Assembly (NCBI RefSeq): GCF_950023065.1
Contig: NC_088677.1
Coordinates: 22,837,230 to 22,901,229, forward strand
Origin: Planococcus citri
Taxonomy: Eukaryota; Arthropoda; Insecta; Hemiptera; Pseudococcidae
Direction of reading: 5' to 3'
DNA length: 64,000 bases
Below, piece by piece: positions 1-7,731 of the stretch (its first letter is position 1; every line of letters starts with the position of its first letter). The notes below the pieces were generated by a model, which made no database searches, was not told the origin of the DNA, and saw only the letters and a program-made list of their open reading frames with translations. A program made the position numbers and the translations under genes.

Positions 1-22
1 CAAACAGCAACCGTCGAAAATA

Positions 23-238
23 ATGTACTGGCTGTTGTTTATCTCCGCAGTTGTAACGTGCGCGTTATATGGAATAGTAATGATATATAAGCACTATGTG
101 AGCACACCTAACGAGTCTATACTCACGTACATGCACTATGGGCAATTTGCGTGCTCTTTCTTGACTATGATCCTGGCGGGACTTAATTTACGCAACGAAG
201 TTTCCTCTGCTTCCTCTTCTACTGCTTCTCGAATATGA
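23..238 (+). CDS. Small two-helix membrane protein, virus-like
   Basis: A 71-residue ORF of unknown family. Residues 3-22 form a strongly hydrophobic helix (WLLFISAVVTCALYGIVMIY) right at the N-terminus, and a second apolar stretch lies at about residues 41-56; the tail is serine-rich. The stop overlaps the start of the 38K-like gene by four bases (ATGA), a compact arrangement typical of large insect dsDNA viruses and unlike the intron-rich genes further right. Several small baculovirus and nudivirus envelope or entry proteins have this size and an N-terminal anchor, but I cannot match it to a named one. The ORF is intact. Only 22 bases lie upstream in the window, so its promoter cannot be judged. 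Confidence 0.55.
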   Translation: MYWLLFISAVVTCALYGIVMIYKHYVSTPNESILTYMHYGQFACSFLTMILAGLNLRNEVSSASSSTASRI

Positions 239-1053
239 GCTGTGATTTAATCATTAGCGACACGCTGAGAGAGTTAGTACGTGAAAATCTCACATTAAGC
301 CTATATCGCGACGTAACTTTTCATCATTTGGCATCGCAACAGCCGCCGCCGCCATTGCCTCGGCAACCCTGGAGTGTCGAATGTAAGCCTAATCTTACTT
401 CCGGCAAGTATTCTGGCGCCGGCAACAATAAAACCACCATTATTACACGATTGAAACGACCTCGTTTGTTAATTCGTTTGCATAGCGAAAAACTACCCTC
501 TAATTTAAATTTTTCGTATGTCTATACGGCGACAGACGCAGCTAGCGTATATAATGTGATCCGTCACGTCGAACAGTTTGCCGCCATTCGTCCGACTAGG
601 CCTTACCAAGAAAATATTTCCATTATCGTATTCGATTTAGATGACACTTTAATTAACACTCGAATCGGGGTAAAAACCGACGCCTACGATTTGTTAAAAT
701 ATTGCCGATCGTTATTTGACATAATGATTTTGTGGTCACATGGTCATTATTTGCATGTCATGGAGCAAGAACGTCTTCTTTGTGACGGACGTCCGTCGCT
801 GTTTCATCGTATATTTTCCATCGAATGCACCGAAGCGAACACAGAATCACCAAAAAATTTAATGTATATATTTACAGCTTGCGCCATTAACAGTGTAAAT
901 TTTGCGGTTCTAGTCGACGATAATGATAACAATCTGACCAACGATTACGACGTGTTTGTGCGCGCTGATCCGCTAGCAGATGATTGCGAATACCTAAGAC
1001 AAGCTATACAGAATTTATTTGTGCGAATGGTTGACTTTGTCGTTGATATATAG
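235..1053 (+). CDS. 38K: 38K-like nucleocapsid assembly protein (HAD-fold), endogenous virus-like
   Basis: An intact 272-residue ORF. The key signature is at about residues 129-139, VFDLDDTLINT, the DxDxT motif I of the HAD/CTD-phosphatase superfamily. It is followed by an ILWSHG segment near residue 165 and an LVDDND acidic motif near residue 230, in the order expected for HAD motifs II-III. The core 38K protein of baculoviruses and nudiviruses belongs to this superfamily and is needed for nucleocapsid assembly. The first ~90 residues are proline-rich and basic and look poorly conserved. The start is taken at the ATG that overlaps the upstream stop (ATGA). The lack of introns and the packing suggest viral descent; an intact frame in a repeat-rich insect locus could mean recent integration or retained function. 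A cellular CTD-like phosphatase is the alternative. Confidence 0.68.
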   Translation: MSCDLIISDTLRELVRENLTLSLYRDVTFHHLASQQPPPPLPRQPWSVECKPNLTSGKYSGAGNNKTTIITRLKRPRLLIRLHSEKLPSNLNFSYVYTATDAASVYNVIRHVEQFAAIRPTRPYQENISIIVFDLDDTLINTRIGVKTDAYDLLKYCRSLFDIMILWSHGHYLHVMEQERLLCDGRPSLFHRIFSIECTEANTESPKNLMYIFTACAINSVNFAVLVDDNDNNLTNDYDVFVRADPLADDCEYLRQAIQNLFVRMVDFVVDI

Positions 1054-1510
1054 TCAAAACGTTTTTTTCACGTATTAACACGCTTATTGTCCATCTGTTT
1101 GTTTTTTTTTTTTTTTTTGCAAGTGATGTGCCAGTGTCTTACGAGAAATTCATTATAAAAGGTAGCCACGACAATCATAGAATGGCGGTTAATATACCGG
1201 CAAAGTTCATAAATTTTTTGCACACGCAAAACGCGAAAGTTAGAATGAAATATTTTATATAACATTATAAAAGGTAGCCCTTGTCACACGATACAATCAT
1301 AGAATGTAGTCAAAACTTTTTTTTTCACGTATTAACACGCTTATTGTCCGTCTGTTTGTTTTTTTTTTTTGCAAGTGATGTGTCAGTGTCTTACATGAGA
1401 AATTCATTATAAAAGTAGCCACGACAATCATAGAATGGCGGTTAATATACCGGTAAAGTTCTTGCACACGCAAAACGCGAAAGTTAGAATGAAATATTTT
1501 ATATAAAAAA
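1051..1510. repeat. Imperfect tandem duplication, ~255-bp period
   Basis: Starting at the stop codon of the 38K-like gene, a segment beginning TAGTCAAAAC (1051) recurs at 1306. Both units carry the same ordered blocks: ACGTATTAACACGCTTATTG, a long T run, GCAAGTGATGTG, ATTCATTATAAAAG, AATCATAGAATGGCGG and CACGCAAAACGCGAAAG. The second unit is slightly shorter. Short minus-strand ORFs here translate the duplicated T-rich sequence and are not credible genes. It could be a decayed non-coding repeat of the viral block or a local duplication. Confidence 0.75.
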
Positions 1511-1645
1511 TTAATGTACTGTGACCTGAAACGTTGCCGGTATTTTGAACACTCACTGTGACTACCTGTCATTGAAGTATATTTTAACATTTTTGATGTT
1601 TGTCAAAAAGTTGTTGTTTATAGGGGATATTCTGTGTGCGCTTCG

Positions 1646-1789
1646 ATGTCGTGTATTGCACACCCGGGGAAAACCGCGCATATCAAAATGAATTATGATA
1701 CTCTAGAGCAATACGACAACGGTTATACAGAAATCAATACATTAAAATTATGGAAAAAATATAAAAATATTATAAAATTTCACGTTTAA
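1646..1789 (+). CDS. Possible 47-residue ORF
   Basis: An ATG-initiated frame of 48 codons ending in TAA, rich in Tyr, Lys and Asn. It is open for some distance upstream of the ATG, so it may be the tail of a longer, lost ORF. No motif is recognised. It lies between the 38K-like gene and the converging Cys-rich gene and shares the CpG-rich composition of the block. It may be chance. Confidence 0.25.
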   Translation: MSCIAHPGKTAHIKMNYDTLEQYDNGYTEINTLKLWKKYKNIIKFHV

Positions 1790-1889
1790 GTAATTGGTTT
1801 TATTTCATTTTCCGTATTTGCGCAGCACTAAAGGTTTAAAGATATTAAAAAACTTGGAAAAAAACGTAGCGTAGATGACTGACGGTTTT

Positions 1890-2373
1890 TCATTTGTTGA
1901 TTTTTTGTCGAATGTCTTTTAGCCATTCTAAATACGATGCCGTTGAATGTGATTGGGTAGCAAACGCGACATCGCATAAAGTATTTGCAATTCCAATTTT
2001 ATTTACTACTAATTGGCCTCCATAGACCAATACGTCGCTGTAACCGTAAATGTAGCAAAAATACATTCTTCCAGCGATGCTGATTTTTTTGCTGTTATCC
2101 AAATATAAGTTCATTTGTTTTAGCATACTGTCCGCTGATTGTGCTAAAGATATATGCGTAGGTTGTTGGGCAACTTTTTGTAACATATTTTGCAAACCTT
2201 CTTCGTGGCCTTTTGCTCCTGACAAGTATACGTTTGAAATTACGTCAGTGGCAAGGCGTAAATCGTCTACCGTAATGCTGGATCCGCCGTGTGAAGCGTT
2301 AATACCGCGTAATTTATCCATCTGTTGGTTTACTTCGTTACGGCGATATCCGCATCCCGCTTCCAAAAAATGC
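1890..2373 (-). CDS. C-terminal segment of a broken virus-like gene
   Basis: About 160 codons open on the minus strand, ending at 1890. There is no ATG near the 5' end. The frame runs upstream to a good 3' splice site (pyrimidine-rich tract then TAG) at 2374-2375, and a donor-like AGAAG|GTGAAT lies at 2440/2439, giving a possible 66-bp intron. Reading across it continues into open codons upstream, in a frame one base off the 303-codon segment. The protein is helical with many Leu, Gln and Ser residues and a central Tyr-rich patch (YFCYIYGYSD), and has no clear membrane anchor. I do not recognise the family. With the two segments upstream it probably represents one original gene of more than 600 codons. 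An intron would be unusual for a viral gene and might mark adoption by the host, or the 66 bases may simply be a decayed stretch. Confidence 0.45.
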
Positions 2374-2452
2374 CTATTTAGAAAAGAAAAAAGAAAAAAA
2401 ATAAAATTAATAGCTGGATAATTTTTAATATATATTCACCTTCTAATAGGTA

Positions 2453-3364
2453 TTACCGTTGAAAATTGCAATTTCGTAGCAGTAGTTTTGACTGTTCTGA
2501 AAATGAATAACGAGGCTTTGCGCTTATGGTGGAATTATCATCGTAACGCGTAATAAGTTCCATATTTGCGGCTTTGTAGGCAAAACTGGCATTATAATCC
2601 CACGCCGTCGGTATGTCGTAAGGTTTAAGTTGTAGTACTCCATTTTTATCTCCATCTTGATCTTTATTTTGCGGCTCTGATGTGCTGTCACACGTTACAA
2701 CGACACTAACCGATTTATCTGGGTTTTCTTGGCCTATACATACGTGTGCTCCTGTTGTTTTAAGCACCGGATCTCGTTTTACTACGACCATTCGTTTTTG
2801 TTTTTTTGCTGGTGGCGGTGTTATTGTTGTCGCTGTCGCTGTAGCTACAGCTAAAAGTATATCTTGGCGACTTCCGGCGACGTTTCGTGGGAATTGATAT
2901 GACGACGATGGATACGACGACGAGTACATCACGTGTGATGGCAATAAAACTCGAGCTCGGGGCAATTCGCAAGAAATAGAACCTGTATGATAAAAACCTT
3001 CGCAACGAAAACCCTGTACTTTGTTACGTATGACAGAATCTTTCCCGCTCCTATATGGAGGTAACGAACCGATATCCTTAAAGTTAGAGGATTCGAATTG
3101 ACGAAACGCGCGTTTTATGCTATCTACGCTTCCGCTGCCGCCGTTTTTATCAAGTTTGACGATATTCTGTATGAAGGTTTGTAGATAATGTATATTCGAA
3201 GTCCATAATTTTGGATTAGGTATCACGTGATTACCGACTGTATCTGCGTGGATGATGAATCCGCTTTTATCGTAGTCTTCGATATTAATTGCTTGCTCGC
3301 AGCATGGTACTCCGCTTATGCGTCTGCCGTTGTCGCAGCTGCGGTAATGAAGGTCGCACAACAC
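2453..3364 (-). CDS. Middle segment of the broken Cys-rich virus-like gene
   Basis: A 303-codon frame. Its first ~20 residues hold several cysteines (LCDLHYRSC, PCCEQ); the middle is mixed, and the later part contains a Thr/Pro-rich linker with a basic PAKKQKR motif near residue 185, like a nuclear localisation signal. The open frame begins before the first ATG, so that ATG is not a believable start. The segment overlaps the upstream one and is offset by one base, with the change explained by a run of nine A (minus strand) at about 3372-3380. The stop at 2453 lies just before the donor-like site, and a neighbouring frame stays open there, suggesting a second frame break. No family is recognised; a structural or entry protein of a nudivirus-like virus is possible but unproven. 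Confidence 0.5.
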   Translation of the reverse strand: MLCDLHYRSCDNGRRISGVPCCEQAINIEDYDKSGFIIHADTVGNHVIPNPKLWTSNIHYLQTFIQNIVKLDKNGGSGSVDSIKRAFRQFESSNFKDIGSLPPYRSGKDSVIRNKVQGFRCEGFYHTGSISCELPRARVLLPSHVMYSSSYPSSSYQFPRNVAGSRQDILLAVATATATTITPPPAKKQKRMVVVKRDPVLKTTGAHVCIGQENPDKSVSVVVTCDSTSEPQNKDQDGDKNGVLQLKPYDIPTAWDYNASFAYKAANMELITRYDDNSTISAKPRYSFSEQSKLLLRNCNFQR

Positions 3365-3950
3365 GAAGAATGTGTTTTTTTTTCGGGTATACCGCGTCGA
3401 TTAGACAACCGGTTTTTGAAAATTTTACCATTCTGGCGTCTCGAAATATTCTCGTATCTACATTACACATGACGGGTTTGGTGACGATACATCGGCGCTC
3501 AGTAGGTGGTTTTAAGCAGCCATGACACACGTTACAAGGGGGCAGATGTGTGTGATATGTGGTGCTGGTGTATAAATCGTGTTTTTCTACAAGGTCTTTT
3601 TTGTGAAACAATAACGATTCTCCCGAAATTCTCAGAATTCCCGGTGACTTGCACGTTTGGCATATAACCGGTTCTGTCGAGTTATCTTTATCGCATATCT
3701 GACACGTGTACGACGCATGTGGTTTACATTTCCGATATAGGTTTTTCCAAAATGACTTTTTTTCTCTGCTAACACGACACGTCATCTTGCCACATTCGTA
3801 GATATTTGGAGTGCGGTATAAATGATCACGTAGTTGTTGGTCTGTAATGAGAAATATGTCCTTCAAGTCGTGTAGCATAATTTTGTCAGTGTAGAAGGAT
3901 GCGTATCGGGGTTCGGCACTTGCCTGTAACGTTACCTTTGCTGTCGGCAT
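3285..3950 (-). CDS. N-terminal segment of the Cys-rich virus-like gene
   Basis: Starts with ATG at 3950 and runs 221 codons. The segment is cysteine-rich, with CxxC pairs spaced like a zinc-binding knuckle (CQIC near residue 83 and CQTC near residue 98), then CNVCHGC near residue 139 and further single cysteines. There is no signal peptide or membrane helix. The last ~30 residues lie beyond the nine-A run and are probably out of the true frame. Upstream, on the plus strand, lie a TATAAAA at 3984-3990 and TTTTTACCG repeats shared with the divergent multi-exon gene. The zinc-knuckle pattern would suit a capsid, late-transcription or DNA-binding protein of a large insect virus; I cannot name it. 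A sequencing error in the homopolymer would produce the same break as real decay. Confidence 0.55.
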   Translation of the reverse strand: MPTAKVTLQASAEPRYASFYTDKIMLHDLKDIFLITDQQLRDHLYRTPNIYECGKMTCRVSREKKSFWKNLYRKCKPHASYTCQICDKDNSTEPVICQTCKSPGILRISGESLLFHKKDLVEKHDLYTSTTYHTHLPPCNVCHGCLKPPTERRCIVTKPVMCNVDTRIFRDARMVKFSKTGCLIDAVYPKKKHILRVVRPSLPQLRQRQTHKRSTMLRASN

Positions 3951-3983
3951 TATCCGCGTCGCTGCTCACCGTTTTCACCGCTC

Positions 3984-4156
3984 TATAAAATTACGACTTT
4001 TTACCGGATTATTTTCGAGAAGTTTTTATTCGCCCCCCCATATGTCTACTTTTTACCGAATTTTTACCTAATTTTTACCGAATTTTAACCGGACTTTTAC
4101 CAGTGTTTTTTATCCGTCGAATATCGAAAAAAATATACGTTTTTTTTTCTGTTTAG
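3984..4156. promoter_or_regulatory. Intergenic promoter region with TTTTTACCG repeats
   Basis: Between the divergent starts at 3950 (minus) and 4164 (plus) there is a TATAAAA at 3984-3990, oriented for the plus gene. At least five degenerate copies of TTTTTACCGAA/TTTTACCGG follow between about 4000 and 4100, spaced 11-30 bases apart. A polypyrimidine tract with TTTAG ends at 4156, eight bases before the ATG at 4164, and looks like a 3' splice site. The plus gene may therefore have a non-coding first exon near the TATA box. Confidence 0.4.
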
Positions 4157-4163
4157 AAACACA

Positions 4164-7002
4164 ATGGAAGCACAACGTCCCGATTCGTCGATCGATATAG
4201 TACTAGATCAATGTTTTCCAGATGAACGTGAAAAAACAATTCGACGTAAGTTGTATAGTGCGTGCTCGTACAATTATGTAATTTTTTCAACCGGTTTAAT
4301 GATCTTATTTTTTGAATTTCGCTAGCTGCCGATTTCGATTATTTATTAGAAACAGAAGATGATGATGAAACGTTATCAGGTATTATACATCTACCAAAAA
4401 GATTAACCATTTAGTGTGCAGAGCAATGTATACAAAAATGTGTATACGAAAATGATAAAAATAGTATATATATTTTTAAAGTTCTCCGAACGCCGTGTGG
4501 TGATATATGCGCACTCTAAAATTGTACCTGTCCGCGCCGTGCGTGTGTGCATATATGACCGTTGAAATTTTCGATAAGCAAGTGCAAAAACAAAATCACA
4601 ATTAGTGACACTTGCTGAATTCGCTTTATTAGGTGTCATCTGCGCATCGAAGGGTAATCGAATATTGTTTTTTTATATAGCTGCTAATGTCGCTGCAGTT
4701 GCGGATATTGATAATATTGTAAAAGAAACTGTTGCTGCTGTTGCCAATATAGATGGTTTTATTAAAGAAAGTACTGATACTACCAAAATAGATATTCTTC
4801 CTTTAGACGAACGACGAGTTGTCATTGATTTTGACGACTTTGTAACCACCACCGCTGACACTGCTACTAATAATGATGGATCAGGTAACAAGCATACCCA
4901 TTATTACAGTCAACAATAGAAGCTTTCAAAACGTATAAAGTCTAACATACCCCATAACACAGAATTGTTATTTTTAAAATGTTTTCTTATATCGATATAG
5001 ATATAGCTGCTGCTGCTGCTGCTGTTGTCGAAACTACTGCTACCAAGAAAAAAAATATTCTTGATTTTGAAACTACCATCACTGACGATAATAACCAAAT
5101 GAAGTCTCCCGTTGATACTGCTACTAATAATGATGGATCAGGTATGAAAATATTTTTTTTTTAAACAAGCATGCCCATTATTACAGTCAACAATAGAAGC
5201 TCTCAAACGTATAAAGCCTAACATACCTCATAACACTGTTATTTTTAAATGTGTTTTCTTATATCGGTATAGCTGCTGCTGCTGTTGTCGAAACTACTGC
5301 TACCAAGAAAAAAAATATTCTTGATTTTGATGACTTTGAAACTACCATCACTGACGATAATAACCAAATGGAGTCTGCTACTAATAATGATGGATCAGGT
5401 ATGAAAATATTTTTTTTTTTAACAAGCATACCCATCAACAATAGAAGCTCTCAAACGTATAAAGCCTAACAGCATAACACAGAATTGGTATTTTTAACCC
5501 TTTAATGCGCAGACGGAAATGAAATAAAAATTAAAAAACCAATTCCATAATCTCGCACACTAAAGGGTTATTTTTTTTTATATCGATATAGCTGCTGCTG
5601 CTGCTGCTGTTGTCGAAACTACTGCTACTACGAAAAATATTCTTGATTTTGAAACTACCATCATCGACGATAATAATCAAATGGACACTGCTACTAATAA
5701 TGATGGATCAGGTATGAAAATATTTTTTTCTCTATCAATTATCACAGTTAAAACCAATTCCATAATCTTGCACACTAAAGGGTTAAATTTTTTTATATCG
5801 ATATAGCTGCTGCTGCTGTTGTCGAAACTACTGCTACCAAGAAAAAAAATATTCTTGATTTTGATGACTTTGAAACTACCATCATCGACGATAATAATCA
5901 AATGGACACTGCTACTAATAATGACGGATCAGGTATGAAAATATTTTTTTCTCTATCGCGTGAAACTTTATAGGGATAATTTTAAAGTGTGTCAATCCTT
6001 ACATTGAAAATGAATTCTTTGTTTTTTTCGATAGCTTCCGCCAATGCCCGAGTCAATATACCAGGTATGTATGTATGAAATTAAGTTTTTTTACTCATTT
6101 GCGTGAAACTTGTTCGAAAGTTTTGATATCTATCTATATCTATTGTAGAAATTCAGACAATTACAACCGAAGAAAACTTTTTCAATTTTTTCGTTACTCC
6201 AAACCAATCAAGTTCTACTTTTACAGGTATGTAATAACTGTGTTTTTCTGCGCCTCCCGCTGTACTTTGAAACCGGCCTGCACCCACCGATTCAATTACT
6301 AAATGTTTTCTTGTTATTTTTATAGTGGAAACCGTAGAAGAACAGCAATATATAATGCATACTTTAGGTATGTTGGTAACTCGTCTTATTCTAGACGTGT
6401 CAATCAGATTTCTGACACTTTAGTCGTTAATATTTTTTTTTATTTCAGACTCTGCTGTTGACGTTTCTGGCTGTTTTTCTAATGAATCATACATAATTCT
6501 TAATCCCGCGTTGCCGGTGGCAACAGATATGGAAGTTACCACATCTAGTGCAGACGCGTCTGATTCGGATATTATTAGCAAAAATAGAACTACCACAACC
6601 ATTAAAACCACTTGCGAATATAAGCAATTTATTCATTACGGGGTGGCGGAATTACTGTACGTAAGGAAATTATGCTATAAGAATTTACACTTAAGATCGC
6701 CACGGTCGCACACAATCCCAATGGCATTATCTGCGGATGATTTAAAATCGATCAGTACAGACTTAGATAAAAATAACGATGGAAATTTTGTGTTAGGGTA
6801 CAACGATTTTATTTCAAAAGCAGACAATGCCATATTTGAGACAGCAAAATTTAACATACCAATTATGGCTGCTGCTGCTGCTGCTGCACCAATTGATGAA
6901 ATTTCGTTTAATTTTCCGGATGTCATCGCTTCTCTGAGAAGAGAAAATGTCGAAATGAAAGGGACATATTCCTTTAACTCTTTGATCAGCATATCAGGTT
7001 AA
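4164..7002 (+). CDS. Eleven-exon gene, all introns phase 1, with tandemly duplicated exons
   Basis: Exons read from GT/AG sites and frame: 4164-4245, 4326-4379, 4681-4884, 5007-5141, 5273-5398, 5592-5711, 5807-5932, 6035-6064, 6149-6226, 6326-6367 and 6449-7002. They sum to 1551 bases (517 codons with stop). Every internal exon is a multiple of three (54, 204, 135, 126, 120, 126, 30, 78, 42) and every junction is phase 1, with nearly all donors reading CAG|GTA or similar. Exons 3-7 are related: poly-Ala start, VVETTATKKKNILDF, an acidic DDNNQM patch, and a TATNNDGSG end. The long last exon has two hydroxyl-rich stretches, an EF-hand-like DLDKNNDGNFVL loop (Tyr at position 12 instead of Glu), a poly-Ala run and a C-terminal SISG. 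No signal peptide or membrane helix. The family is unknown. A secreted-effector or regulatory role cannot be told apart; any subset of exons could be skipped without shifting frame. It lies head-to-head with the virus-like gene. Confidence 0.72.
4681..5935 (+). repeat. Tandem exon-plus-intron duplication units
   Basis: Units at about 4681-5006, 5007-5272, 5273-5591, 5592-5806 and 5807-6034 each hold one exon and the following intron. Exons 4-7 are close to identical, and exon 3 is a diverged relative sharing the TATNNDGSG end. Introns are duplicated too: the AACAAGCATACCCAT...CAATAGAAGC block recurs after exons 3, 4 and 5, and the CCAATTCCATAATCT...CACTAAAGGG block after exons 5 and 6. The boundaries therefore reflect recent unequal exchange, not exon selection alone. 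Confidence 0.85.
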
Positions 7003-7731
7003 AGCAACCTGAATGTAGGTCGCCCTACAGTAGTTTTCCTTATCTCAAAGGCAAAGAAAAATGTTCTCAAGGTTTTTGGAGGATAAGATCCTTCACTTCC
7101 CACGTCAAAATTCATTTAGTTTTCATTAAGGAGGCTGCGGATGGACGCAGTTGCGGCGGCGTCGGCGTCGTCTTCGCGACTCGCTGAATTCATATAAACA
7201 AATATTTGTTTAAGGCGGAAAGTGAATGCGATTTTGTGTAGTTATCTATGTAATTTTCATCTGGTTGGTTTTTTGTTTGATCACGACTAAAATTCATTAA
7301 AATGTGGAAAGAAAATTAACAAGAATTAATCAACGCGATATTATTCATTTTGTGTATCAGTTTACGTAATTAAAATATGTATTTTATCTGGCAATTATTG
7401 CAACATAATGCGTCGGCCTTTTTGACCAACTGGTTGCCGCATTTATACCCCAAAATTCGTTCAAAGTATTGATTTTTCACATTATGATGACCAATGTGGC
7501 AATTTCTTTGAACTGGCGGCATCTCCATCTTGGTTTAGGGTAGAATTTTGGTATATGTATATACAACCAAAGCAGATGGCCAAAAGTCAGTATCTTTTTA
7601 TGCTTCAATTCTCCGAGACATTGCGCTACTGTGTGTTTTTTTTCAAGTATATTATTTCAAATCAAAGTTTAATTTTGTCAGTTTTGTTCGTAATATTTTT
7701 TTTCCAAATTTTCTTTTGTGTTTCTTTTCTC
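7003..7731. other. Gene-free stretch
   Basis: Downstream of the multi-exon gene. It starts with a short GTAGG...CCTAC inverted repeat (7015-7029) that may be part of the 3' UTR and has a CpG-rich patch at 7140-7190. I see no coding exon or mobile-element edge. The open frame entering the Copia element from 7555 is low-complexity (Phe-rich) and not Copia-like. Confidence 0.5.

Noticed and set aside
1068..1590. Two similar minus-strand ORFs (65 and 97 codons)
   Set aside because: They translate the T-run and the duplicated non-coding repeat; similarity comes from the duplication and there is no independent coding signal.
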